Shown here piece by piece: positions 11,907 to 24,348 of a stretch of 64,000 bases of DNA. The stretch is from NCBI RefSeq assembly GCF_029873635.1, contig NC_080423.1, positions 97,019,397 through 97,083,396 of the forward strand, written 5' to 3'. The notes beneath the pieces were generated by a model. It did not search any database. It saw only the letters and a list, made by a program, of their open reading frames with translations, and was not told where the DNA came from. The DNA is from Malania oleifera (Eukaryota > Streptophyta > Magnoliopsida > Santalales > Ximeniaceae). Within the stretch, counting starts at the first letter, position 1. Each line of letters begins with the position of its first letter. The translations under genes and the position numbers were made by a program.

Positions 11907-11930
11907 TATGCATTTTGGGGGCTAGGCCCC
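11907..11930 (-). repeat. LINE spacer edge with left target duplication of the inner element
   Basis: GCTAGGCCCC at 11921-11930 is matched by GCCAGGCCCC at 13525-13534 on the other side of the DNA element, nine of ten bases identical. This marks the insertion point within the LINE's inter-ORF spacer. Confidence 0.6.
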
Positions 11931-13524
11931 ATGGTTCGAAATCGCGGTAGCGGGTAACGTCGCGTAACGGTCGTGGGTGTCGCGGGACGCGGGAGACGTG
12001 GGTGTTACGTAACAGGAAGTGGGCGTAACAGTTGTGAATTTTTTTCACGCATGCACAACCATGCCAAAATCGAAAAATAAGCATGAAATCCATAAATGCA
12101 TGATTTTTAATGAATTTTGACAACCTTCATTCAACCTAAAAATGCTTTTTAATAGGCATTATGATTTTTATATTAATTTTAGTGCGCTGCTTACAAAAAA
12201 AGGCATATTTTTTTTTAAAGTTTGCATTAGTTTAATGGGTAAAAAAGATATAGAAATGTAATTAAAATGAAGAATCAATTGATTAAAGACATAAAGTTAC
12301 TTAAAATGAGTCAATAGACCCAATAATTTATATTACAATACAATAATTTATGTTACAATTTACAATTTAAAAAAATAAATATGGAATTCTGAATCTTACA
12401 ATTTAATTATTTAAATGGTAGTGTGCTTGAGTCACTTGAGACTTGACTAATTGTGTAGAAATTAGGATTTATTATAAATTTTAGATCTAATATTAAATTA
12501 TTAATAGTTAAGGTATTTAAAAAAATAATTATGTAGAATATTAATTAATAATTTTTTACTAAATCTGTACTCTAACTCTCTATCTTTATAAATTTTATGT
12601 TTTAATAATTTTATACTAATTTTTTTATTTTAGTTAATAAATTCTACTTATATAATCATTTATAAATTTGCATACTAATTAAATAATAAATATAAACTGA
12701 AATTATAAAATAAACTAAATTATTAGTTTAGAATAAATTGGTAATTTACAATTACATTAACCAATGAAGTAGAAGAACTGAAGAAACATGCCCACTCCCG
12801 AGTCCCGAGTCCCCATCGAAGCTGTGAGAGAGCTGCAACCTGCAAGCCCCCAAAATTTGAGGGAATCGAAGGCTTCAAAACTTATTTTTGGAGCTGCGAC
12901 TGCGAGCCTGCGAATGGAGGCAACCTGCAGAGCACAGCTCCTTCAAGCGACAAATTGAAGATTGGAAGCTGATTTTTGGGTTCTTACATTGGACAAAGGA
13001 GACGAACTGACGAAGAGGGAAAAATCGAAACACCTTCAAGGGAAAAATCAAACACATTCAAGACGAATTGCCAGTCAGTTGACCTGCGATGGCTGCGAAC
13101 TGCGAAGAACATCTTCAAGGCAAAAATCGAAGCTAATTTTGGGGATTTTGAAGCTTCAGATCCGTAGATTGAAGCTGTACGAAAGAGATGAAGAGTGAAA
13201 GAGGGAACAACACAACAAATTGAAGCTTCAAAGTTGCTTTCGTTTCTTTGGAGGCTTCAAATGAGGAGATCTAAGCTAGATGATGGAGAGAGACACACAA
13301 AAGGTACGCAGTAGTGTAAGGGGCTGTCGGCTGTAATGTGTTGTAATGGACGTTACGGGTTGTAACGTTAGTCTAATGGCCGTTATGGGCCGTTACAGTT
13401 TTGTAACGGCCGTTATGCACGTGAATTTTCTGCTCCGTTAATGCGGGCTGTAACGGAATCGGAGAGATGATTTTCCGTTACATAACGGCCGTTACGCTAC
13501 GTAACGGCCGTTATTTAATACCAT
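11931..13524. mobile_element. non-autonomous MULE-like or foldback DNA element
   Basis: A 1.6 kb insertion inside the LINE spacer. Its ends are weakly inverted (ATGGTTCGAAAT at left, ATGGTATTAAAT read inward from right) and it is flanked by a 10 bp duplication with one mismatch. Both subterminal zones are rich in short repeats related to GTAACGGCCGTTAC. At right the palindrome AACGGCCGTT occurs three times (about 13405, 13484, 13502). At left, diverged CGCGTAACGG and GTTACGTAAC units occur. The middle is very AT-rich (12150-12760), and 12770-13300 has repeated 'CAAAAATCGAAG'-like modules. No transposase frame exists. A 9-10 bp target duplication favours the Mutator superfamily, but that assignment is inference. 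Confidence 0.6.
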
Positions 13525-13682
13525 GCCAGGCCCCCTTTTTTTGTTTGTTGAATTGGACCACTACCCCTCTTTCCAATTTTTTTGTTCTTGACAGCGGTAT
13601 TTCCTTCATTTTTGGCTCTATAAGTTTGACTTGAACAACCAACTTTGGTACCTCCACTAGCCTTTGCGGCACATTCCTCTTG

Positions 13683-15359
13683 CTAGGGCATAATCCGACA
13701 TGGATCAGGATGGCATTTCACAACATTGCCACAAGTCCCAATATCAAAATCCCTTTGAGAATCAACAGGAGTATCACCAGCTCCACCACCCTGTAGCCTA
13801 GCATTTCCAGAATTTTCAAGGACCAAGGCATCAAGGCCTTCATTAAGGATCCCCCCCAAAGTAGCATTACAAGCCACCTCAATCCTCTCCATTATCAGAG
13901 AAGGTTGAGTACTCACATAGTCAACCTCAGGGAATAAATCACACTCCCGACTCATCTTTCTACAACCCATCTGGTCTAGCATAGCTCCACAGATGGGATC
14001 AGCTAGTGTGTTAGCCACATACACAGAGTACCCCACCTTTTCTTTTCCTTTATCTCCCTTAACCTGTTTCTCATTCAGATTATTAACATTCTGGCATCCA
14101 TCCTCTGGCATGTTGCTTTCAATTTCCTTTGGCTTTGCAGCATCTACATACCTTTTCTTAATTCCACAAAAGTCAGCAGTGTGCCCAACATACTTGCAGT
14201 GAGTACAGAACCTGGGAAGGTTCTCATATACAACTTCTTGCACCATTTCCTCATCATCAGGGAGGAATACTTTAACTGAGTATTTGATCTTCTTCGCAAC
14301 ATCCATCTCCACAAGCACTCTGGCATAAGAGATTCTAGCTTGCATCATAGTAAGCTTATCAGCACATATTGGCTTACCCAGCTCAGAGCAAATCCTGCCC
14401 AAGGCCAACAGATTCCACATCTCGATTGGAAGGTTCCTTAACTGAACCCAAACAAGTAAAGTGGTCCTATGCTCAGAACCAAATTGGAACATCTTAGGCA
14501 TCTCTTTTCATATATAATGTTCTACCCTGAATCACATAAGGTGCCTGCTGCAGAATCTCTTCCAACTCTTCTTCCTTCTGAAACTTGAATACTACCCACC
14601 CATCCGCATGTTTAATATAGTTAACCCTGATCTTCCACAAATTGACCAAGGTACTCAAAGTATCTCTACCAGGGAGTTTCCCAGCAAAGTAGCCCACAAG
14701 ACACTTCTGGTATGAATCTTCCGGCCGAGATAAATTAGATAACCTCAGTTTTGCTCCACTACCATCAGACTAAAACGCAGGAATGGCAGTACAGCAACTA
14801 GGGTTCCTGTTATTCGCAAATAGCTCAGACCAGGGGACCCTTTTGTTGTTCCTGACTATTGTTCTATCTTCATTCACCTTCTTTCCAATATTATTATCCT
14901 TCAAACCATCATCTTGGTCAGCCTGGACATTCGATTCCACACTGACAGAATCCTCCACCACCCTATCTCCCCACAACTGGTTCTTACTGCTTCCATTTTC
15001 ATTCATGCATCTCTCCAGGACTCCTCACTTCCCACAAGTCCAAGTGATTCCATTATCTTTTCATTCAAAACCATCGGGGTGGCCTGAATCTGTTCCGCAG
15101 TCATTTCAGACTTCCTAAAGTATTCCAAAGGGCTAGCATGATCATCTCTCTTGTTCTGTAGGCTATCATACAGTGTTGTGGGTGGCAAAGGTTTGCGCGA
15201 CTCCAAAAACCTTTTCTCTGCTTCTTCCTCTAGTCTCTCATATTCTGCAATAATTTCAGAGTCCTTTTTTTTGGCCCACTGCCCTCTCCTGCCCCCTTTA
15301 GCAACAATAAACCTAAGAGCATTTTCAATCACTTGCTTTCTACCTTCTTTGCTTTCCAT
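13683..15359 (-). pseudogene. LINE ORF1: nucleic-acid-binding protein, frameshifted
   Basis: Read from ATG 15359 (preceded by an in-frame stop, so the start is firm) the frame breaks near 15005 and again near 14500, and has a stop at 14770-14772. The pieces give an acidic/basic N-terminal part, a WSELFANNRNP segment, a DUF4283-like domain (KLPGRD, WVVFKF, PIEMWN) and a CCHC zinc knuckle CTHCKYVGHTADFC. This is the usual order of plant L1 ORF1 products, which coat the LINE RNA. The C-terminal part has no recognisable domain. Two frameshifts make it non-functional. Confidence 0.8.
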
Positions 15360-15625
15360 TGCAACCTTAACCCACACCAGCCATCGGCCAGGGAGGGCTC
15401 AAATTCAAAATCACATCAGGCGGGAAACCCAAAAATTTGAATCACCGCACTCCAAACTTTTCCACACATGATCCAACAGGGAGAATACGCTTCCAACAAC
15501 CCTCGGATGGATTACACACAGGATTCCTTTCCAGTTTCAACCAAAACACACGATCAGACCAAGCATCCGTAGGAAAGCACCTTCCAAGAGAGAAGGGAGA
15601 GTATCTCTCTCTAACTTTCCTTTAT

Positions 15626-16781
15626 GCATGCTTTGGGTCAACTTTCTTAATTTATAGGGTGTGTTTGGCATTGGTTATTTCGAATTAAGAGAATATTGTC
15701 TAAAAGTAATTGTAAAATATTTATATTATACCAAACACTATAATATAATCTTCACATGATCAAAAACCAAACGCCCCAACAGTTTTGCTTGTCAGTCAAT
15801 ATTTATTATTTGAAGATTGCAAAAAAAATAATAATTAAATAATCTCAATTAGTGGCATGCTCAACCTTATTTGTGCATTTTTTGTGCTATTTTCCTGAAC
15901 ATATAAGATGCACATACATTAAACAAGTCAATACAAAATTCTCATTCTACATCATGACTTGAGTTTTGAATTTATGAAGTTCAAACGAAAAGGATGAACC
16001 ACCCCTTAATTTTCATCATAGGAAAAGAGGGAAAGTGATTAATTTTACACTCGAAAACATTTTGACATTATATGAATTCAACAAGATTCACTACAAGATT
16101 TTTTCTAAACAGAGCACAAGGATGCTACGGATGGTGTCTGGCGTGTAGCTAGAAAACACATTAGGGGGGAGCACAATGCGTGTGGCAACCCCTTGAACTT
16201 ACCAACCTCCTCCACCGAAGACGAAACAACCTTCACTTGTACTGCGTTTTCCCCTTCACTCTAGAAATTCAATGCCAACAGTTTCCCAAACACTTTTATA
16301 ATGTAGTTGTCAAGCTATGGTTCGCGAATTTTGCTTCAGTACAAATTGCCAGACATTTCAACAATTAAAACTTGAAGGGTCAAAATTTTTGTTTATGAGA
16401 AAGATGGGGAAGGAAAAACAAGGCCAAGCGATCATGGCTGCACCTGCAAACCTCAAGAGGACAACCCTACCCAAACTTGCAGAGCAATTGAGTACGTACA
16501 CGCCAATGTAGGCGATTATTAGCATATTAACAACCACACACATCCAGAGTGCAGAGTTCACATCCAAGTGCAGTTCTCTCCTAACAGATTGATTAACTTA
16601 AGCATCAAAGAGATCCCTAACCTCTAGGAGCGTAGTTCCTTGTTATGGATCTTGAAGGTGATGACGAGTCTTCATCAACCTTTCATACTATCAATCTCTG
16701 AAAGGATGATCCATTTCCAACATCAACAAATTCTATAACTAGAAACTGTCATATTTAAATTTTAGATGGTCCATAATAAAT
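15626..16781 (+). other. conserved non-coding flank between P450 and Copia A, copy 1
   Basis: Matches 40259-41742 in copy 2. No long frame is seen. The best-conserved part is 16180-16620. A short ATG frame at 16645-16701 (MDLEGDDESSSTFHTINL) is conserved in copy 2 with a synonymous-looking GAC/GAT difference. Copy 2 has a long TC tract upstream of it, like many plant 5' leaders. It could be a first exon whose gene was cut off by the Copia insertion, but I cannot recognise the product. Confidence 0.4.
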
Positions 16782-17283
16782 TGGATAGCCGATAATGGAG
16801 ATGGTGCCAGCATTGATGAGCTATAATGGAGACGGTGCCAGTATTGTTGAGTTGTAGAGATGGTGTCAGCATTATTGAGCTATAGAGACGGTGCCAATAT
16901 TGTTGAGTTGTAGAGTGCCAGCATTGTTGAGCTGTAGTGACGGTGCCAGCCACTTCTACCAACCTTAGCTCATATTCATTGAATCTCATTACCACCTACC
17001 ATTCCTATCCATCTCCATCCATGACTATATATATATATATGGATATGTGTGTGTGAAATATATGAGTGTAATTTAATTGAAGGTGAGAGAGAGTTGAGTT
17101 GAGTGGAGTGCAGTTGCCTCCTCCTTCTCCTTGTATTTTCTCCCAGTTTTAGTGAAGATTGGTGTGCTCTGTAAACATAGGCCAATTTGGGCAGAACCAC
17201 GTTAAATCTAGGTGTTCATTTCTTGCATTTCTTGCTTGTTTATTTATATTTGTGGTGTGATTGTTGCTCCTCGATCCCTAACA
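16782..17283 (+). repeat. 5' LTR of Copia A, copy 1
   Basis: The body matches the 3' LTR and it ends CCCTAACA. The first 150 bp hold several diverged copies of a roughly 30 bp module built on GTTGAGCTGTAG and GACGGTGCCAGTATT, more copies than in the 3' LTR. Near the end are a short TA tract (about 17025-17040) and a GA-rich stretch. Confidence 0.8.
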
Positions 17284-17944
17284 ATTGGTATCAGAACTAG
17301 ATCGGAGCAAAATTGCCACTGCCCAGGAATTCAAGTAGCTCAAAATCAAGTTTTGAACACACCAGGGTGTTCCTCTCGATGAGATGAAGTCAATAGAGCA
17401 AATCGGAGCTCGAACGGAGGCTCCACGAGTCCACACGCACCCACACGCGCTTCAAGTAGTCTGTCATCGTTGCAACACACCTTCATGCGCCGCCAGGTCA
17501 CCGACATGTGACCTTATGCGCCAACCAGCCCATGACGTGTACCTCATACGCTTGCTGCAACTTCAAGAAGAAGTTGACGTCAGCGTGTCGCATCAGTAGC
17601 CCTGTCAGCTGCCACCTCACCGCGCTGTCAGTAGCCGCCAATCCACGTTAGTGCCACATGTCATCCCAGTCAGCATCCACGTTAGCTGCCACGTCATCAG
17701 CTAGGACCCACTTTGCCAAGTCTACAAATGGCGTCAATGACGTTAATGAAATATTCCGTTAAAAAGTGGATATTCTATTAAGTTTAACGGAGGATTGACC
17801 TTTTGACCAAAAAGATAGACCAGGCTTTTCAGAGCCATTTCAGGTCTGTGTTTTGAATGAGTCGAACCATTCTCAAGGTTTTCGGCTGTTCTGGATCCAA
17901 CTTGTCCGTTTGAGATGATTCCATCTCTAGATAGGCAAATCGAG

Positions 17945-20900
17945 ATGTCGAACAAAAAGAGCTAAAAGGTCGTGATGTTTGACGGCACCAATTTTGGTTT
18001 TTGGAAGATGCAAATTGAGGACTACTTGTTTGGTAAGGAGTTGCACTTACCACTGAAGGGAAAGCCAGAATCCATGAAGGAGGACAAGTGGGAGTTGCTT
18101 GACCGGAAGGCTCTTAGAGCTGTCAGGATAACGCTGGCAAAGTCTGTTGCCTTCAACATCAAGCACATGACAACCACCAATTCACTTATGGATGTGCTTT
18201 CCAACATATACGAGCAGCCATCAGCCGCCAATAAGGTACATTTAATAAAAAAAAATGTTCACCATGCACATGCCTGTTGGTGAAAGTTTTAGTAAACATC
18301 TGAACAATTTCAATGAGCTATCAGATCAACTCGCCTCAGTTGAAATCACGTTTGACAGTGAAATTCATGTCTTGTTGATTCTCAGTCAGTTGCCTGAGAG
18401 TTGGAAAGGTATCGTTACTCCGATCAGTAGCTTAGCAGGAAAATCAAAATTGAAGTATGACGAATTCATCAATATGATTTTGACGGAAGAGATTAGGATG
18501 CAGTCAAACAATGCTTCCACTTCAAGTTCAACCTTGAATGTGGAAAGTCGAGTGAAAGATTCATGGAAAGGAAGCAAGCATGAGCGATCAAACAATCGCG
18601 GAAGATCTAGGACTAGACGGTCCAGATCTAGAAATTCCAAAGGTTCTCAGGGCACAAAGAATATTGAGTGCTAAAACTATGGGAAGATCGAGCATTACAA
18701 AAATCAGTGTAAAGGTCCAAGGAAAGAACTCTTTGGAGAGCAAGAAGGAGTCTTGGGTCTTAAACTCTGGAGCCTCATTTCACGCCACTTGCAGCAGAGA
18801 TTGCGTAGAGGAGTATACACTAGGTGACTATGGTAAGGTATATATTGGCAATGATCAACCTTGCAATATAGTCGGCAAAGGAATTGTGAAGATCAAGATG
18901 AAAGGGTTCGTATGGAAGCTGAATGGTGTCAGATATATTCCAGACCTGAGAAAAAACTTGATCTTAGTTGGACAACTGGTAGATGAGGGTTACACCACAA
19001 AATTAATTGGCGATGAATGGAAGATTTCAAAGGGTGCACTGATGATTACACAAGGTAAGAAAAGTGGAACACTTTATGTGTCCTCCAATGTTTGCATGTC
19101 TATTTTAGTTGCTACAGGAAATGACGATAGGAACATTTGGCACCAACGACTCAGTCACATGAACGAGAAGGGACTCAGGGTGATGCACTCAAAGGAAAAA
19201 TCGAGTGATCTACGGTTAATGGAGATTGACATGTGCAAGGATTGCATACTCAGAAAATAGAAGAGGGTCGGTTTCCAGACATACTCCCACACCCCAAAGA
19301 AGTAGAGACTTGAACTAGTCCATTCAGACGTATAATGACTGACGACCGTCTCATCCATAGGCGAAAGGAATTACTTTGTGATATTTATTGACGATCATTC
19401 TCAGAAAGTATGAGTGTACTTTCTAAAATATAAATCAAATGTCTTTGATGCTTTCAAGATATGAAAAGCAATGGTCGAAAATGAAACTAGTTTAAAAATC
19501 AAGTAGCTGAGAACCAACAACGGTAGTGAGTATGATGACACCAGGTTCAAGAAATTCTGTTATAAACATGGTATCAAGATGGAAAGAACTGTGCCAGTTA
19601 CGCTCTTGCACAACGGTGTAGTTGAGTGGATGAACCAATCGTTGACCGAAAGAGTTAGAAGCATGCGTATGCAGTTAGACCTACCAAAGCAGTTCTGGGC
19701 AGAGGCAGTCAACACAGCAACATACTTGATCAATAGGAGTCCATTAGTACCATTGGACCTCAGACTACCAGAAGAAGTATGGAGTGGAAAAGAGGTGAGA
19801 CTTTCACGTTTGATAGTTTTTTGTTGTGTTGCATATGTGCATATTAGTGATCATATCAGAAAAAACTTGATCCAAAGTTTCAGAAATGTACCTTCGTTGG
19901 CTACGGTGAAGATGAGTATGGGTATCACATTTGGAACGATGAAAACAAGAAGGCAATTGGAAGTAGAGACGTGATCTTCAATGCAAAAGTGATGTACAAG
20001 AATAGACACACAATAGAACCCATAGAACCACTTCATAATGAAATAACCTATGTAGACTTGGATGATGTCCTAGAAGGTGTCAAGACACAACTGCAAAATG
20101 CCGAGAGAGGTAAACACACAACAGGACCCATTGAACCAGTTCATAATGAAACAACTTATGTAGATTTGGATGATGTCCTAGAAGGTGTCGAAATACAACA
20201 GCAAAACGCCGAGAATCCTCAGGCAGAGGAACCTGTGGAGCAGATCGTCGCACCACTGCCTCCTCTAGCTCCAGAGTTTAGGAGATCTTCTCGGCCCCAT
20301 GTACTAAATAAAAGGTATATGAGTTATTTACTTCTTACAGATGGAGGAGAGTCCGAATGCTATGATGAAACATGTCAGGTAGGAGATTCGGGTAAGTGGG
20401 AGCTTGCAATGAAGGACAAGATGAAGTCCCTCACTTTCAACAATATGTGGGAACTAGCTAAATTGCTCAAATGTAAGAAGACTCTTCACAAGAAGTGGGT
20501 GTATAGGATCAAAGAGGAGCATGATGGCTTTAGGAGGTACAAGGCCCAGTTGGTAGTCAAAGGCTTCGAGAAGAAGGAAGGAATCGACTATATCGACATC
20601 TTTGCACCAATTGTGAAGGTAACAACCATCAGATCAGTCTTGAACATTGTTGCCTTGGAGGGCCTATATCTCGAACAATTGGATGTGAAGACGAAATTTC
20701 TTTACGGTGATCTAGATGAAGAGATTTACATGCACCAACCAGAAGGATTCTTAGTGAAAGGTAAAGAGAATCTAGTATGCAGATTGAAGAAGAGCTTGTA
20801 CGGTCTCAAACAAACTCTCAGGCAATGGTACCGAAAATTTGACGGCTTTATGCGTAGGAAAGATTTTCAGAAGTGCAATGTTAACCACTGTTGCTACTTT

Positions 20901-21907
20901 AAGAGGTATCCGTCTAGCTATATCATTTTATTGCTATATGTTGATGACATACTAGTCGCATGCCCAGATGTAAAAAAGATCAGAAATTGAAGCAGTAATT
21001 GTCAGAGGGGTTTGACATAAAAGACTTAGGTTCAGCAAAGTAGATACTTAGGATGCGGATATCCATAGATGAGCAACAAGGAATGTTGTGGTTATCTCAG
21101 TCGGAGTATATTAAACATGTTTTACAGAGATTCAACATGAGTAGTGCCAAAGCGGTAAATACACCATTGGCCGGTCACTTCCGCCTCTCCAAGGATCAAG
21201 CTCCCCAGACATATGAAGAGAAGGACTTCATGGCTAAGGTACCTTACGCCTCAGCCATTGGAAGTCTCATGTATGCCATGGTTTGTACCAGACCAGACAT
21301 TGGCCAAGTAGTGGGAGTTGTTAGCAGGTTTATATCAAATCCAGAGGAGACTCACTGGGAAGCAGTGAAGTGGATCTTGAGGTATCTACGTGGCATTATT
21401 GATAAGTGTCTATGTTTCGGCAAAGGAGACTTGAAAATTTAAGGGTATAGTGATGCCGATTTTGCTGGTGAAGTTGATCACCACAGAAACATCACCGGAT
21501 ATGTGTTCACTGTTGGCACAACAACTATTAGTTGGAACAGTTGGATGTCACAAATAGAAAAGATTGTTGCCCTATTCCCTACAGAAGCTGAGTATGTAGT
21601 AGTGACAGAAGCCAATAAAGAGATGATTTGGCTTCAAGGTTTGTTGACAAAGCTCGGAATAAAGCAGGTAAGGAATGTTTTGCACAGCGACAGTCAGAGT
21701 GCAATACATCTAATAAAGAACTCTGCATTTCATTCTAAAACCAAACATATTGGACTTCGTTATCACTTCGTCAGATCTCTATTAGAGGATGGAGTGCTGA
21801 CACTTGAAAAAATCCAAGGTAGCAGGAATCTAGTAGACATGTTGATAAAGGTGGTGACTATAGAGAAGCTTAAATTGTGCTCAATTTCAGTTGGTCTTCA
21901 TGTTTGA
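17945..21907 (+). pseudogene. Copia A gag-pol, copy 1, multiply broken
   Basis: Gag starts at ATG 17945 but meets TAA at 17963. It then shows FDGTNFGFWKMQIEDYL, a frameshift at the A-run 18247-18255, and a ruined CCHC knuckle in which the second Cys is Tyr and a stop sits at 18672-18674. The protease active site LDSGAS reads LNSGAS. Integrase keeps the HHCC zinc region (HQRLSHM, CKDC), but the second catalytic Asp of LRTDNGSEY is Asn. Reverse transcriptase keeps YVDD (LLLYVDDILVA) and then shifts near 20985. RNase H ends the frame, with SDSQSAIHL visible. The codon-7 stop and the knuckle lesions are shared with copy 2, while LNSGAS, LRTNNG and the 20985 shift are private. Confidence 0.88.
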
Positions 21908-21976
21908 AGACAAATTTGAGCACATCATTTACCTATATATTGTTTGAGATGGTGTCCTCGTCTCCAAGTGGGAGAT

Positions 21977-22456
21977 TGTTGAGCTGTAGTGGAGACGGTG
22001 CCAGTATTGATGAGTTGTAATGGAGATGGTGCCAGTATTGTTAAGCTTTAGAGTGCCAGCATTGTTGAGTTGTAGTGACAGTGCCAACCACTTCTACCAA
22101 CCCCAACTCAACTTCATTAAATCTCATTACCACCTACCATTCCCATCCATCTCCATCCATGACTATATATATATATATATATGGAGATGTGTGTGTGTGA
22201 AATATATAAGTGTGTAATTTAGTTGAAGGTGAGAGACAGTGAGAGGTGAGAGAGAGAGAGAGAGAGTTGAGTTGAGTGGAGGGCAATTGCCTCCTCCTCC
22301 TCCTTATATTTTCTCGTAGTTTTAGTGAAGATTGGTGTACTCCGTGGACGTAGGCCAGTTTGGGTCGAACCACGTTAAATCTTGGTGTTTATTTCTTGCA
22401 TTTCTTGCTTGTTTATTTATATTTGTAGTGTGATTGTTGCTCCTCAATCCCCAACA
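21977..22456 (+). repeat. 3' LTR of Copia A, copy 1
   Basis: Starts TGTTGAGCTG right after the polypurine tract and ends CCCCAACA. It contains a TA tract and a GA tract (about 22250-22267). Confidence 0.88.
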
Positions 22457-24348
22457 GCCTATAAAAAGATAGGGTAAAGCCCAGCCCACCCATAGCACTT
22501 GCACAATACAATGTGCCCCAAGCATACCCTACAGTCAACTATACATATCACAGCACCTTATGCATATGCAATGTGCAAGCACCACCTTATGGAGCCTAGG
22601 TAGATTATCCATATTCTAATTTCCATGGGTACAAGGTATGGGAGAGACACTCTTCTAAACACATGTTTTCTTCCTTAACTTTCAAATTTGGTATACATAT
22701 CTCTCAAAGGTGTTGTATGTGTTGTGTGGTTTTAAAAACCTCATTGAAGGCTATCTTAATAGACTTCCTGTTTTTAGGATTCAAAAGTGAAGGAGTTTCA
22801 ATTCACATTTTTGAAGTTTATGTTGATCTTATTCTAACTAATTGAATTTCCACAGCATTTATTTTATAACAAAAAAAGAAAAAATCTATTCATGAGAAGA
22901 AAGACTTACAACGGATGGAGAATAAGAAACCCTCCCAAAAAGAAACAGAAAATAAGCAAACTAGAAAACAATTACATCAAAGCTGAATTTTCATAATATT
23001 TGTTGGAAATATAGATGATATCATGTGCTTTAACTGCTTTCTATGATTTCAAATATATTTCCAAGAATATTGGCAAGATAGCTTTAAGATTGAGTTCTTA
23101 TAAAGATTCTTGTGGAAAAATCGAGCTAAGAATCTTCTCATTCTGTACTTCATTGATTTATCCACTTTGTGAATTGGATCTTCTAATAGGAGTTTTCCTT
23201 GACAAACATCTTGTAATTAGGTGTGAGGCGTTATACTTGGCTGAAAGAGCTAAGGGAGGACAGGTAGTCTGTTGATTGTGAGGCAATTTTTCTTCAAGGA
23301 CTAATAGTTCTTTTAGTTATTGAAGGATACTTAATTTTGTGGTGTTACGGAATAACATTTGTGAGTGGATCTGATCTTGACAATGGAGAACATTAGAAAG
23401 TGAATTTTCAAGGGGCATAGAGTGTACATGAGGACAAAGTTAGGCCAAACCACTAAATTCGTTTGCATCTCTCTTCCTTCACTCTCTTTAAATTGACTTC
23501 ATGATTGTTTTTCGATTGCTTACATGTTTTAAATTTGTGATATAAATTAGGATCAAGTTGGACTTGCCTTAGCTTTTTGTAATAACCCAATTCAACCCAC
23601 TCTTGGTTCGTTAACAAGGACCATTTTTAAGGAATTGTCAAGGAGAATGTGATATAAATGTTTCACAAAAATAGCAAGATGGCATGCAGAAAAAGTACAC
23701 ATTTTCATCCAATCCTGCCCACTCCCACCAGAAAACTTAAAAAAAGCAAAAAAAAAAAAAAAGGAAAAAGAAACCTAACCTAATCCAATTTAAACTAAGC
23801 TTTGATTATAGAGGATTAATCTGAGGTAGGTTACAGGCTTGAAATTAAGTGGTGATAAGCTGTATTTGTTTGCTCTTAAATGTTGCATAACAGCAGGATA
23901 ACATAAGCTCTAAAGTCTAAACACAAAACATTACTAGAAGCATAGGAGAAAATTCACTTACAGAAGACTTTCCAGTTCAACACAAATGACACTTTCAAGG
24001 GAACTCGACTCTTCAATGTCCAGATGATGCCTCAGCTCATAAATTGCAATCTACTCTAGACTTCACCTTTTCTTGTATATCATATCATGTCTTTTTGTAT
24101 ATAACCTCCTGCATATCATGGTGAAATTCTGCACTGTCGCTTGGTGGACTGATTTCTCTTGGGACCAGGATCACTATTTCAGTTTCCTTTTCAGTTATGT
24201 ATTACTGTAACAGTTTCAGTTACTATATTATAAAGACTAGAAGTCTAGGACTCTCATGCTTGATTCTCTACAAAAGCATCTCCATATACTATGAATTCTG
24301 ATTTCTGATCCCAAGAAAAAAAATTGCCCACTAAAATATCAAATTGCA
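22457..24348 (+). other. non-coding flank between Copia A and YqaJ relic, copy 1
   Basis: Collinear with 56737-58513 in copy 2. Only short frames are present, and none is recognisable. A plus-strand frame at 23015-23275 is broken in copy 2 by a base loss, which argues against coding. A-rich tracts at 22868-22885 and 23745-23765 vary in length between copies. Confidence 0.5.

Larger units (their letters stand above)
8359..15625 (-). mobile_element. L1-like LINE retrotransposon, minus strand, private to copy 1
   Basis: The insertion is absent from the equivalent site in copy 2 (about 40245-40258). It begins on the plus strand with a 17 bp T-run (8359-8375), which is the poly(A) tail of a minus-strand element. 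Read on the minus strand it has a 5' leader (15625-15360), ORF1, a spacer and ORF2. A separate DNA element sits in the spacer. Comparison with copy 2 suggests about 13 bp of target was lost, and I find no clear target-site duplication. Without the inner insertion the LINE is about 5.7 kb, close to full length for plant L1s. Both frames are inactivated. Confidence 0.88.
16782..22456 (+). mobile_element. Copia family A element, copy 1
   Basis: Two LTRs (16782-17283 and 21977-22456) enclose a primer-binding site TTGGTATCAGAAC (starting 17285, initiator tRNA-Met type), a gag-pol region and a polypurine tract AAGTGGGAGA (about 21966-21975). Pol order is protease, integrase, reverse transcriptase, RNase H, which defines Copia, and the protein style is Tork/Tnt1-like. 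The left LTR start is approximate, and no matching target duplication flanks the element. The same element is at the same place in copy 2, so it inserted before the duplication. Confidence 0.9.

Noticed and set aside
12875..13198. Short frames on both strands in the middle of the MULE-like element
   Set aside because: Under 80 residues, overlapping in several frames, rich in module repeats, no transposase signature.
16358..16567. Minus-strand hydrophobic frame resembling a membrane segment (VVVNMLIIAYIGVYVLN), also at 41227-41415
   Set aside because: Conserved only as far as the duplicated DNA is. The C-terminal half is frameshifted between copies, so coding is not supported.
23015..23275. 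86-residue plus-strand frame in the flank after Copia A
   Set aside because: Broken by a base loss in copy 2 and has no recognisable domain or splice context.
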